A stretch of 64,000 nt of DNA, taken from positions 2,852,001 through 2,916,000 of the forward strand of contig NZ_CP038469.1 in the NCBI RefSeq assembly GCF_004684345.1, in the 5' to 3' direction. Below, one piece after another: positions 34,624-43,100 of the stretch. The stretch comes from Citrobacter tructae (GTDB lineage Bacteria > Pseudomonadota > Gammaproteobacteria > Enterobacterales > Enterobacteriaceae). Each line of letters begins with the position of its first letter. The first letter of the stretch is position 1. The notes below the pieces were generated by a model. The model ran no database searches. It saw only the letters and a program-made list of their open reading frames with translations, and was not told the origin of the DNA. A program made the translations under genes and the position numbers.

Positions 34624-35901
34624 ATGAAAAAAATAAAAAACTATCGATGGCATATGATTGCACTCGTATGTTTTATTACTGTTATTAACTATCTGGATAG
34701 AACTGCTTTAGGGATTGCTGCACCTACAATTATGGAAACCACCGGCATAACGAAGGAACACTATTCCTGGATTGTCAGTGCCTTCCAGTTCGCTTATACG
34801 TTGGGTCAACCCGTGATGGGCTTCTTTATTGATACCGTCGGTTTAAAACTCAGCTTTGCCATTTGTGCCGCAATCTGGGGGCTCGCGACGATGGGGCATG
34901 CGCTTACTGGCAGTTGGCAGGGACTGGCATTTATGCGCGCACTCATGGGTTTCAGTGAAGCCTCTGCCATTCCTGCGGGTGTTAAGACGGCATCAATCTG
35001 GTTTCCAGCTAAAGAACGCGGAATTGCCACTGGTGTATTTAATATGGGGACGTCGCTTGGTGCGATGTTAGCACCGCCATTGATTGCCTGGTGTATTATT
35101 TTTCATAGCTGGCAATTTGCGTTTCTGGTCTCAGGTAGTCTGGCGCTAATAGCGGCATTGTTATGGTTCTTTTTATATAAAGACCCCAAAAATGCTTCGC
35201 GACTATCTAAGGAAGAGCGTGAATATATTGAATCAGGACAGGAGCAACATTTAAAAACGGATAAAAAAGAAAAAACATCTGTCAAAAACATTCTCAAACA
35301 ACGTAATTTCTGGGGTATTGGTATTGCCCGTTTTCTGGCTGATCCGGCATGGGGCACAATCAACTTCTGGGTCCCTATATTTTTCGTTGAAACACTTCAT
35401 TTTAGTTTAAAAGAGATTGCCATGTTCGTCTGGCTGCCTTTCTTACTCGGCGATCTTGGCTGTCTTGCCAGCGGCTTTGTCGCGAAGTTTTTCAATGACC
35501 GCGGTATAAACCTGATTAACTCCAGACGCATTACCTTCAGCATTGCGGCTGTCATGATGATGACCATAGGTCTAGTCAGTATCGTCGAGAACCCTTATAT
35601 CGCGGTGTTACTGATTAGCATCGGCGCATTCTCTCATCAGATGCTTTCCACTGTGGCGGCCACGCTGGGTGGTGATCTCTTCAAGAAGGATGAAGTGGCT
35701 ACCGCCGTTGGTATGGCGGGAGCCTGCGCATGGACAGGGCAGCTAATCTTTAACTTATTCATTGGCGCATTTGTCAGCATTATTGGGTTCGCACCGTTCT
35801 TCATTGCACTCGCTTTCTTTGACATTCTTGGCGCACTGGCATTATGGATTCTAATCCGGGAAAACGATGTCGCAAGTGAAGGCAAGCTAGCAGCCTGTTA
35901 A
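34624..35901 (+). CDS. MFS transporter, anion:cation symporter (ACS) type
   Basis: Inner-membrane permease of 425 residues with about 12 membrane segments. The N-terminus (YRWHMIALVCFITVINYLDR) and loop FPAKERGIATGVFNMG are typical of the ACS family, which includes ExuT (hexuronates), GudP (glucarate) and DgoT (galactonate). Uptake of a small organic anion, plausibly a sugar acid, with protons is inferred. The DNA is more A/T-rich than the enzyme genes. It is the last gene of the cluster and presumably brings in the substrate. Confidence 0.87.
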   Translation: MKKIKNYRWHMIALVCFITVINYLDRTALGIAAPTIMETTGITKEHYSWIVSAFQFAYTLGQPVMGFFIDTVGLKLSFAICAAIWGLATMGHALTGSWQGLAFMRALMGFSEASAIPAGVKTASIWFPAKERGIATGVFNMGTSLGAMLAPPLIAWCIIFHSWQFAFLVSGSLALIAALLWFFLYKDPKNASRLSKEEREYIESGQEQHLKTDKKEKTSVKNILKQRNFWGIGIARFLADPAWGTINFWVPIFFVETLHFSLKEIAMFVWLPFLLGDLGCLASGFVAKFFNDRGINLINSRRITFSIAAVMMMTIGLVSIVENPYIAVLLISIGAFSHQMLSTVAATLGGDLFKKDEVATAVGMAGACAWTGQLIFNLFIGAFVSIIGFAPFFIALAFFDILGALALWILIRENDVASEGKLAAC

Positions 35902-35913
35902 GGTATCTCCATG

Positions 35914-35943
35914 CAGACACTATAATTCAGTTTATAGCGTCTG
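35914..35943. terminator. hairpin after the permease gene, between convergent genes
   Basis: CAGACACTATAA and TTATAGCGTCTG form a 12-base stem with one mismatch around a short loop. It ends directly at the stop codon of the convergent DMT gene. There is no long T run on either strand, so termination is plausible but not certain. Confidence 0.55.
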
Positions 35944-36876
35944 CTATTGATTGTTTTTCACGCTCTTATTCACCCACCAAATCCCCGAACAGACCAGCAC
36001 CAGCGCCACCGCGTATTTACACTCGAGGATATTCTCGCCAAGGAAAATCGACGACAGTACCGCGCCAGAGACAGGGATCAGGAAGTTAAACGGTGCAATC
36101 ATTCCCACGCGGTTGTATTTGAGCAAAATGCTCCACAATGCAAAGGCCACCGATGAGAGCAGTGTCAGATAACCCAGAATCGCCACTGAAGAAGAACCGT
36201 GTACGGTAAGCGTCCCGCCGAAAGCATAGCCCCCAATGACCAATGCCAGACCGCCCATCCCCAACTGATAACCCGTCATCACCATCGGGTCCACCGTCTG
36301 AGAAATACGTTTACCGTATAGCGTGGCCGCTGAGAGAATAAAGGCCGCCATCACCACCGAACCGTCCCCTAACAGACTAAAGCTAAAATCCATTCCACTG
36401 CTAAAGTTAACCACCATCACGCCGGTAAAGCCCAGAATACAACCCAGAGTTTTGTTGTAACTCAGCTTGTCATTTTGATAGATAAAGTGGGCCAGCAACA
36501 CGCTAAAGAACGTACCGCAGGCATTCATAATTGAGCCCTTTACGCCCGTCGTGAACGCCAGGCCGATATAAAAGAAGATGTATTGCAGTGAGGTTTGCGT
36601 CAGTCCCAGCAGCGTAAGCTGACCAATCTGGCGTGGGCTTAACCTGCCAACGGGTTTGCGCTGCGCCATCACCAGCAGCAACAGTAATAATCCGGCAAAC
36701 AAGAAGCGGTATCCGGCAAAGACAATTTTTGAAGGAATATCATCGGTGGCTATCTGGAAGATCTCATATCCACTTTTTATCGCCGGATAGGCACTCCCCC
36801 ACAGCAGGCAGCAGAATGCCGCGCTCAGGTAGACCACGTTTTTACGCGCAAACAGAGGTTGGTGCGTTGGTTCCAT
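35944..36876 (-). CDS. DMT-superfamily (EamA) transporter
   Basis: Inner-membrane protein of 310 residues with ten predicted membrane segments in two EamA repeats (about 15-145 and 160-300). I chose the ATG at 36876 (MEPTHQPLFARKN); the frame extends 36 codons further to 36984 but that stretch runs into the rplI terminator. Substrate unknown. It is not the YtfF orthologue, which is at 20843-21808. It lies between the accessory cluster and the ribosomal operon and is probably transcribed on its own. Confidence 0.82.
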   Translation of the reverse strand: MEPTHQPLFARKNVVYLSAAFCCLLWGSAYPAIKSGYEIFQIATDDIPSKIVFAGYRFLFAGLLLLLLVMAQRKPVGRLSPRQIGQLTLLGLTQTSLQYIFFYIGLAFTTGVKGSIMNACGTFFSVLLAHFIYQNDKLSYNKTLGCILGFTGVMVVNFSSGMDFSFSLLGDGSVVMAAFILSAATLYGKRISQTVDPMVMTGYQLGMGGLALVIGGYAFGGTLTVHGSSSVAILGYLTLLSSVAFALWSILLKYNRVGMIAPFNFLIPVSGAVLSSIFLGENILECKYAVALVLVCSGIWWVNKSVKNNQ

Positions 36877-36967
36877 TCCATCACCACTTTGAAATTGTGT
36901 TTTATTTTTATGATTATCCCGAAAAGGATAAAGAATAGCCAGAGCGAAAAACAGGGGGAGTAGAAAA

Positions 36968-36996
36968 GCAAAACGCCGGCACAAGGCCGGCGCTTT
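36968..36996 (-). terminator. terminator of the rpsF-priB-rpsR-rplI operon
   Basis: CGCCGGC (36974-36980) and GCCGGCG (36986-36992) form a strong GC stem with a short loop. On the minus strand it is followed by TTTTGCTTTT. It lies 27 bases after the rplI stop. Confidence 0.85.
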
Positions 36997-37019
36997 TACG
37001 TGGTCATCAGAATAAAAAC

Positions 37020-37469
37020 TTATTCTGCAACTACGTTTACAGTCAGCTTAGCAAACACTTCGCTGTGAACCTGGAAGCTCACTTCGTGCTCGCCAGTGGT
37101 ACGCAGAACGCCGTTCGGCAGACGAACTTCGCTCTTAGCAACTTCAACGCCAGCTGCAGTTACAGCGTCAGCGATGTCGCGAGTACCGATGGAACCGAAC
37201 AGTTTACCTTCGTCGCCTGCTTTAGACGCGATGGTTACGGTTTCCAGTGCATTGATTTTCTCAGCGCGAGCTTCAGCAGCAGACAGAACGTCAGCCAGTT
37301 TGGCTTCCAGTTCAGCGCGACGTGCTTCGAAGAATTCAACGTTTTTCTTGGTAGCAGGAACAGCTTTACCCTGTGGTACCAGGAAGTTACGAGCGTAGCC
37401 CGCTTTAACGTTAACCTGATCACCCAGGCTACCCAGGTTTGCTACTTTATCAAGCAGAATAACTTGCAT
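37020..37469 (-). CDS. rplI: 50S ribosomal protein L9
   Basis: Ribosomal protein of 149 residues. The N-terminal domain signature MQVILLDKVANLGSLGDQVNVKAGYARNFLVP is intact; only part is quoted as the L9 hallmark: GYARNFLVPQGKA. A long central helix and a C-terminal domain follow. L9 binds 23S rRNA near the L1 stalk. Last gene of the rpsF-priB-rpsR-rplI operon. Confidence 0.98.
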   Translation of the reverse strand: MQVILLDKVANLGSLGDQVNVKAGYARNFLVPQGKAVPATKKNVEFFEARRAELEAKLADVLSAAEARAEKINALETVTIASKAGDEGKLFGSIGTRDIADAVTAAGVEVAKSEVRLPNGVLRTTGEHEVSFQVHSEVFAKLTVNVVAE

Positions 37470-37508
37470 TACCTTATCCTCTTAAAGTCGTTAATAGACA
37501 GCGGCCGA

Positions 37509-37736
37509 TTACTGATGACGATCGGTATACGGCAGCAGGGACAGGTAGCGAGCGCGCTTGATGCAGCGAGCCAGCTGACGCTGGTATTTTGCACGAGTAC
37601 CGGTGATACGGCTCGGGACAATTTTACCGCTTTCGGTAATGTAGTTTTTCAACGTTGCGATGTCTTTGTAATCAATCTCAACAACGCCTTCCGCGGTGAA
37701 ACGGCAGAACTTGCGACGACGGAAATAACGTGCCAT
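37509..37736 (-). CDS. rpsR: 30S ribosomal protein S18
   Basis: Ribosomal protein of 75 residues beginning [17 protein letters not shown]. It binds the 30S platform as a pair with S6. The S6-S18 pair also represses this operon in E. coli by binding the rpsF leader. Four bases separate it from priB. Confidence 0.98.
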
Positions 37737-37740
37737 ATGG

Positions 37741-38055
37741 CTAGTCTCCAGAATCTATCAATTCAATCTGCTCGGCATGCAGAACCATTTTGCTCAGGCC
37801 GTTCTTTGCCTTGTGGCAAGAAATGAACCCCTGAACAGTTACTGCGCTACCGACCGTTATACTGTGAGTAATGGCCTGGTTTTCGTGTCCGCTAATAATA
37901 ACGGGCATTTGGCACCACGCCTGCCGGTGGAAACCGGCTTCCTCCTGCACAGAACGATGCTCAAGCACGAACTGGCAATGAGGAATTCCTGATGGGCTGA
38001 CCTTGCGAAGCGGCGTCCTGCACACTGTGCCGGATAACACCAGACGGTTGGTCAT
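37741..38055 (-). CDS. priB: primosomal replication protein N (PriB)
   Basis: Single-stranded-DNA-binding OB-fold protein of 104 residues. It works with PriA and DnaT to reload the replicative helicase at stalled forks. The sequence starting [18 protein letters not shown] is almost identical to E. coli PriB. It sits between rpsF and rpsR with gaps of a few bases, as in E. coli. Confidence 0.97.
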
Positions 38056-38061
38056 CAGAAA

Positions 38062-38457
38062 TTACTCTTCAGAATCCCCAGCTTCAGCATCATCTGCGGT
38101 TTCGTTTGCGAAATCATCGCGACGTTCACGACGCTCGTCTTTCGCTTTAACCATCGGAGATGCTTCGGTAACAGCGTGCTTAGTACGCATTACCATGCTA
38201 CGGATAACGGCATCGTTGAAGCGGAAGCTTGTTTCCAGCTCATCGATAACTTCCTGCGGCGCTTCAACGTTCAGCAGAACGTAGTGAGCTTTGTGCAGTT
38301 TGTTGATCGGGTAAGCCAGCTGACGGCGGCCCCAGTCTTCCAGACGGTGGATCGTACCTTCTGCTGCAGTGATTGCACCAGTGTAGCGTTCGATCATACC
38401 CGGAACCTGTTCGCTCTGGTCAGGATGGACCATAAAAACGATTTCGTAATGACGCAT
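38062..38457 (-). CDS. rpsF: 30S ribosomal protein S6
   Basis: Ribosomal protein of 131 residues with the signature RHYEIVFMVHPDQ at the N-terminus and an acidic C-terminal tail ending in EAGDSEE, to which glutamates are added by RimK in E. coli. First gene of the operon; its leader folds into an S6:S18-type structure. Confidence 0.98.
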   Translation of the reverse strand: MRHYEIVFMVHPDQSEQVPGMIERYTGAITAAEGTIHRLEDWGRRQLAYPINKLHKAHYVLLNVEAPQEVIDELETSFRFNDAVIRSMVMRTKHAVTEASPMVKAKDERRERRDDFANETADDAEAGDSEE

Positions 38458-38482
38458 CGAATTGCTCCTTACGGATTATTCA

Positions 38483-38517
38483 GCCTCCTGTCTGGGTCAG
38501 CCGAGGCCCATGGAGGC
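38483..38517 (-). promoter_or_regulatory. S6:S18 autoregulatory leader element of rpsF
   Basis: On the transcript GCCTCC pairs with GGAGGC, and inside it TGGG pairs with CCCA around a loop containing CTCGGCTGA. A hairpin of this form upstream of rpsF is the known binding site of the S6-S18 complex, which mimics its 16S rRNA site. It lies 26 bases before the rpsF start codon. Confidence 0.75.
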
Positions 38518-38615
38518 AAGGAACGTGTTAAAGGTCGGCTGAAAAATGACGCGTCATAATACTGGCGACAGCCGGTAAACTCAAGGTGATTGTATGAATA
38601 TTTATGAAACCGTCA

Positions 38616-39380
38616 TCAGTACATATCCAACAGCATTTTGACGCAGATGCAAATCGAGACAATCACAATCATCGGTCGGATGACTTTCTTTCCGCGCGTC
38701 AGCACCACCGTGGCGCCAAGGCGCGCACCGAGAGACTGCCCAGCGAACATCACCAACCCCAGCGACCAAATCATTTTGCCGCCAAAAATGAAGAACAGAA
38801 TCGAAGCGATGTTCGACGCCAGGTTAATAAAGTTGGAGTGAATTTGCGCCTTATCGATGCTATAGCCCCAAAGCGTGATATAGCAGAGCGTATACAAGGA
38901 ACCGGCCCCTGCGCCAAGAAACCCATCATAAAAACCCACGCATCCGCCGCCGATAAGTGAAAAGAGAAACAAAGACACCTGCTGCTTTCTTTTCGGTTCA
39001 CTGAGGTTAGGAGCAAAAATAAAGTAGATGGCGACGGCAATAATCAGCACTGGCAGCATCTTTTTGAGCAAATCTGGCTCAATGAACTGAATCAGCGTGG
39101 TGCCCAGCGCAGAACCGATAAAGGCAGATAAAAATACATACTTGTGTTCCTGCACGTTGATATGCCCCCGGCGCAAAAAGTAAATTCCGGAGGTGAGTGA
39201 ACTGCCCAATGCCTGAATTTTATTGGTCGCCAGCGCATTGGCTGGTGGTAACCCAGAAATCAGCAATGCGCCGATAGAGAGAAATCCACCGCCCCCCGAA
39301 ACCACATTAATAAAACCCGCCACCAGCGCCACCATAAACATAATCACGAAGTAGCTGAAATCCATGAATGAAGTATCCAT
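38616..39380 (-). CDS. TSUP-family (TauE/SafE) permease, YfcA-like
   Basis: Inner-membrane protein of 254 residues with seven to eight predicted membrane segments. The family motifs are visible: GFINVVSGGGGFLS near the N-terminus and GFYDGFLGAGAGS in the second half. It resembles E. coli YfcA and is probably a paralogue. Family members move sulfur-containing anions or other organic anions. I chose the ATG at 39380, which has AAGG nine bases before it. It is absent from this place in K-12 as I recall. Confidence 0.8.
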   Translation of the reverse strand: MDTSFMDFSYFVIMFMVALVAGFINVVSGGGGFLSIGALLISGLPPANALATNKIQALGSSLTSGIYFLRRGHINVQEHKYVFLSAFIGSALGTTLIQFIEPDLLKKMLPVLIIAVAIYFIFAPNLSEPKRKQQVSLFLFSLIGGGCVGFYDGFLGAGAGSLYTLCYITLWGYSIDKAQIHSNFINLASNIASILFFIFGGKMIWSLGLVMFAGQSLGARLGATVVLTRGKKVIRPMIVIVSICICVKMLLDMY

Positions 39381-39677
39381 AAGTTTTTGCCTTATAATCA
39401 TTAAGTTATATTATTTTTCAACTCACTATAAACGGCGTACTCATCCGGTTAAATTGACCATTTGGTAAGAGCTTATGCTTGGTAAACAGGAATTTTTAAC
39501 CGCAGCGGAAGGTATCAGCTGATTGTTAATTAAAGAAAAGATGGCTTTGCGGTAATTTTTTGAACAACTGCATCAGAAATGGTCGCTATCGACTCTGTCG
39601 GTTGTGGTTAAAATTAAATCAGAAGTTATCTACTCACAGGAGAGAGCTAACCAGAGACCGCAGTCGAGGAGGTACAT

Positions 39678-39953
39678 ATGCGAGCCCGTGTTTTGACCCT
39701 TCTGGCTGTGCTTTTGCTTAGTGCAAATGCAATGGCAGCCATTGAAATTACCCATCGTCAGGCCAGGAATATGGATGATGTGCAGAGCTTAGGCGTGATT
39801 TACATAAACCATAACTTCGCCACTGAAAGTGAAGCAAATCAGGCCCTGAATGAAGAGACCGATGCGCAAGGCGCAACCTACTACCATGTGATCCTCACCA
39901 GGGAACCCGGTAGTAACGGAAATATGCACGCCAGCGCGGATATTTATCGCTAG
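39678..39953 (+). CDS. yjfY: DUF1471 (YhcN-family) periplasmic protein YjfY
   Basis: Small exported protein of 91 residues. The signal peptide ends MAA near residue 21. The remainder has the YhcN fold typical of BhsA, McbA and YdgH proteins (ATYYHVILTREPG, HASADIYR). Family members respond to acid, oxidative or envelope stress. GAGGAGG precedes the ATG. It lies between ulaF and the rpsF operon, as in E. coli. Confidence 0.92.
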   Translation: MRARVLTLLAVLLLSANAMAAIEITHRQARNMDDVQSLGVIYINHNFATESEANQALNEETDAQGATYYHVILTREPGSNGNMHASADIYR

Positions 39954-39995
39954 CTACCAGAAATAACCAACGAGAACATTGTCACAGTTTGACTT

Positions 39996-40020
39996 GCCCC
40001 CTTGATTGGGGGCTTTTTTT
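39996..40020 (+). terminator. terminator of yjfY
   Basis: GCCCCC and GGGGGC form a six-pair stem with a TTGATT loop, followed by seven or more T residues. Confidence 0.88.
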
Positions 40021-40088
40021 TGCAGTAAAACACCCTCGGAGCCAGACCGATAACATCCCCTTAAAGATTTAGCTCCGGGGCATTTTTC

Positions 40089-40775
40089 TTACTTCTGTCC
40101 GTAATAGGCGTTTGGACCGTGCTTACGCATGAAGTGTTTATTCATCAGGTAGTCATCAATATGGTTGAGGCCAGGGTTAATGCCGCGCGCAATCCATGCC
40201 ATCTTTGCGATCTCTTCCATCACCACGGCGTTATGCACCGCGTCATGGGCGTCTTTGCCCCATGCAAATGGACCGTGCTGATACACCACAATGCCCGGCG
40301 TATGCAGCGGCTCGGCGTCACCCAGCGTTTCGACGATCACTTTGCCGGTATTCAGCTCATATTCGCCCTGTACTTCTGCTTCTGTTAGTGCCCGGGTACA
40401 AGGGATATCGCCAAAGAAGTAGTCCGCGTGAGTGGTACCCAGTGCCGGGATCGCCAGCCCCGATTGCGCCCAAGCCGTAGCGTGGGTGGAGTGGGTATGC
40501 ACCACACCGCCAAGCGATGGATAGCGGCGATACAGCGCCAGATGGGTAGCGGTATCGGAGGAAGGACGATAGCCGCCTTCTACCACCTTCCCTGACATAT
40601 CGACCACAACCATATCGTCAACGGTCATGCGCTCGTAGGTGACGCCACTGGGCTTGATCACCACCAGCCCGCGTTCACGGTCCATCGCGCTGACGTTGCC
40701 CCAGGTAAAGGTTACGAGGCCATAACGCGGCAAATCCATGTTGGCGTCGAACACCTGTTGTTTGAGCTTTTGCAT
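40089..40775 (-). CDS. ulaF: L-ribulose-5-phosphate 4-epimerase UlaF
   Basis: Class II aldolase-fold enzyme of 228 residues. It converts L-ribulose 5-phosphate to D-xylulose 5-phosphate, the last step of L-ascorbate breakdown. Zinc-binding histidines lie in VVHTHSTHATAW, and a catalytic-loop segment is KPSGV. It touches ulaE by one base. Last gene of ulaABCDEF. Confidence 0.95.
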   Translation of the reverse strand: MQKLKQQVFDANMDLPRYGLVTFTWGNVSAMDRERGLVVIKPSGVTYERMTVDDMVVVDMSGKVVEGGYRPSSDTATHLALYRRYPSLGGVVHTHSTHATAWAQSGLAIPALGTTHADYFFGDIPCTRALTEAEVQGEYELNTGKVIVETLGDAEPLHTPGIVVYQHGPFAWGKDAHDAVHNAVVMEEIAKMAWIARGINPGLNHIDDYLMNKHFMRKHGPNAYYGQK

Positions 40776-41629
40776 TATGCTGCCTCCACCAGACCGGCGC
40801 TGGCCATGCGCGCTTTCACCCAGTCACGCGCTTTCGCCACTTCTGCCGCCGGGTCGTCTGACGCTTCACTCCACATCTCAATCAGATATGGTCCGCAGTA
40901 ACCGCTTTGCTTGAGGGTCTCAAAGCAGCGTTCAAAATCAACGACTCCATCGCCAAACGGCACGTTCTTGAACACGCCAGGTTTGGTGTCTTTCACATGC
41001 ACGGCGACGATATGCCCGATTCCAGCTTGTAGTTCCATCTGCACGTCGTTATCCCACGCCGACAGGTTGCCGATATCCGGATAGAGCTGGAACCACGGGT
41101 TATTGAGATAGTGTGCGTAGCCCAGCGCTTTGCTTATCGAGTTCATCAGCGGGTAGTCCATGATCTCCATCGCCAGCGTTACCTGCGCACGGCTGGCCAT
41201 CTCAACGCTTTCTTTCAGCCCATCGCGAAAACGGCGGCGCGTCTCGTTATTGGCTTCCTGATAGTAAACGTCGTAACCGGCGAGCTGGATGACACGAATA
41301 CCAACGTCCTGGGCGAACTGGATCGCTTTACGCATAATCTCCAGACCCTGCTCACGAACCGCGTCATCTTCGCTGCCGAGGGGGAAACGGCGATGGGCGC
41401 TCAGGCACATCGACGGCACCCGCACACCGGTTTCGGCAATAGCACTTACCAGTGCCAGGCGCTGTTCGCGGCCCCAGTCGAGACGCGCCAGGCGGGCATC
41501 GGTTTCGTCCACCGACATTTCGACGAAGTCAAAACCCAGCGTTTTCGCCAGCTGTAACCGCGCCATCCAGTCCTCCCCGGCGGGGAGCGCTTTTTCATAG
41601 ATGCCGAGCGGAATTTGTTTCGACAGCAT
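40775..41629 (-). CDS. ulaE: L-ribulose-5-phosphate 3-epimerase UlaE
   Basis: TIM-barrel epimerase of 284 residues. It converts L-xylulose 5-phosphate to L-ribulose 5-phosphate. Metal-ligand segments are visible: LAMEIMDYPL, LYPDIGNLSAW, IVAVHVKDTKPG and YLIEMWSE. It belongs to the same broad fold family as the unrelated-pathway protein at 29244-30086. Confidence 0.95.
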   Translation of the reverse strand: MLSKQIPLGIYEKALPAGEDWMARLQLAKTLGFDFVEMSVDETDARLARLDWGREQRLALVSAIAETGVRVPSMCLSAHRRFPLGSEDDAVREQGLEIMRKAIQFAQDVGIRVIQLAGYDVYYQEANNETRRRFRDGLKESVEMASRAQVTLAMEIMDYPLMNSISKALGYAHYLNNPWFQLYPDIGNLSAWDNDVQMELQAGIGHIVAVHVKDTKPGVFKNVPFGDGVVDFERCFETLKQSGYCGPYLIEMWSEASDDPAAEVAKARDWVKARMASAGLVEAA

Positions 41630-41638
41630 AACCGCTCC

Positions 41639-42289
41639 TTAGCCCCACAGCTGGGCGATGGAACGTTTGAACTGACGCGCAGCTTCTACCGGCGAAGCAG
41701 CGTCACGAATGCTGCGACCGGCGATAAACACGTGAATTGGGATGCCTTTAAACAACGGCAGGTCTTCCAGTGCCAGGCCACCGGTTACGGTAACTTTAAA
41801 GCCCATATCAGACAGGCGTTTGATGGCGCTGATGTCCGCCTCACCCCACGCCACGCCTGCAGCCTGCGCGTCACGGCTGCGGTGATATACCACCTGCCCG
41901 ATACCCGCATCGCGCCACTCGTGCGCCTGCTCCCAAGTCCAGTAACCGGTCAATTCGATCTGCACGTCGCCATTGAACTCTTTCGCCACGTCCAGTGCAC
42001 CCTTGGTAGTGTTAATATCCGCACAGCAGATAACGGTCACCCAGTCAGCATTGGCTTCAAAGCACATGCGGGAGAGGATTTTTCCCGCGTCGGCAATTTT
42101 GGCATCCGCCAGCACGATTTTATACGGGTACAGCGCTTTCAGATCGCGAACTGCGCGCACGCCTTCTGCCACACAAAGAATGGTACCAACTTCTATAATG
42201 TCCACTTCATCGGCAATCAGGCGCGTCGTTTCATACGCGGAAGCCATGGATTGGTTATCTAGCGCAACCTGCAACATAGGTAATGACAT
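41639..42289 (-). CDS. ulaD: 3-keto-L-gulonate-6-phosphate decarboxylase UlaD
   Basis: Orotidine-monophosphate-decarboxylase-suprafamily enzyme of 216 residues. It decarboxylates 3-keto-L-gulonate 6-phosphate to L-xylulose 5-phosphate. The suprafamily motif LADAKIADAG is visible, as is VTGGLALEDLP in the phosphate-binding region. The ATG at 42289 matches E. coli; the longer frame to 42331 overlaps ulaC and is rejected. Confidence 0.95.
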   Translation of the reverse strand: MSLPMLQVALDNQSMASAYETTRLIADEVDIIEVGTILCVAEGVRAVRDLKALYPYKIVLADAKIADAGKILSRMCFEANADWVTVICCADINTTKGALDVAKEFNGDVQIELTGYWTWEQAHEWRDAGIGQVVYHRSRDAQAAGVAWGEADISAIKRLSDMGFKVTVTGGLALEDLPLFKGIPIHVFIAGRSIRDAASPVEAARQFKRSIAQLWG

Positions 42290-42302
42290 TTTGGTGTTCC
42301 TT

Positions 42303-42770
42303 TTAAACAGTCGCCGCGTTGGCGTTATCAATTAAATCCAGTACTTCCTGCGCGGTGCGACAGGCACGTAAACGGTCGAAATTAGCTTCATCGTCGAACA
42401 GATTGACGATCTGCATGATGCCCACTTCCTGATGCGTATTGGCGTCGACCGCCGCCATCGTTATCAGGATATCGACCGGGTCGTTATCTTCGTGGTTGAA
42501 GACCAGCGGCGTTTTCAGCGTCACCAGCGCAAAACCAGTTTTCTTGACGCCCTCTTCCGGGCGACCGTGGGGCATTGCCAGCCCCGGCGCAATGACAAAG
42601 TACGGGCCAAACTGCTCAACGCCGTCGAGAATAGCCTGGTAGTAACGCGGCTCAACCACGTCCGCCTTAACCAGCAGGTCAACGCTCAGTTTTACCGCTT
42701 CCTGCCAAGTACTGGCATCGGCCTGTAAAAGAATGGAGTTATTTTCTGCCAGCGAATCACGTAATTTCAT
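42303..42770 (-). CDS. ulaC: L-ascorbate PTS EIIA component UlaC
   Basis: Cytoplasmic phosphotransfer protein of 155 residues of the EIIA-fructose/mannitol fold. The active histidine is in APGLAMPHGRPEEG. It passes phosphate to UlaB. The gene lies nine bases after ulaB. Confidence 0.95.
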   Translation of the reverse strand: MKLRDSLAENNSILLQADASTWQEAVKLSVDLLVKADVVEPRYYQAILDGVEQFGPYFVIAPGLAMPHGRPEEGVKKTGFALVTLKTPLVFNHEDNDPVDILITMAAVDANTHQEVGIMQIVNLFDDEANFDRLRACRTAQEVLDLIDNANAATV

Positions 42771-42779
42771 GGTGCGTCC

Positions 42780-43085
42780 TTACTTCACGTCCTTCGGGAA
42801 ATGTTCTTTGATCACTTCCAGCAGCTTCGGACCAAAGTCAGCAGGTGACAGCATGTTGCGTACGCCCACCACGTATTTATTGCCAGTAACGGTAATCTCA
42901 CCGGCGATATGGGTGGAGGCGATGATGATATCCGCACCGCTCAGCTCACTTTTGTATTCACCCACCGCACAACTGTTCACCGTGTGGTCGATATTTGACT
43001 GGGTTAAAAACTGATCCACCTTCATTTTCATGATCATGGAACTGCCTTGCCCATTTCCACATACAGCCAGAATACGTACGGTCAT
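42780..43085 (-). CDS. ulaB: L-ascorbate PTS EIIB component UlaB
   Basis: Protein of 101 residues of the lactose-type EIIB fold, with the phosphocysteine near the N-terminus in ILAVCGNGQGSS. It receives phosphate from UlaC and phosphorylates L-ascorbate during transport through UlaA. Confidence 0.95.
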   Translation of the reverse strand: MTVRILAVCGNGQGSSMIMKMKVDQFLTQSNIDHTVNSCAVGEYKSELSGADIIIASTHIAGEITVTGNKYVVGVRNMLSPADFGPKLLEVIKEHFPKDVK

Positions 43086-43100
43086 AATCGGAACTCCTTA

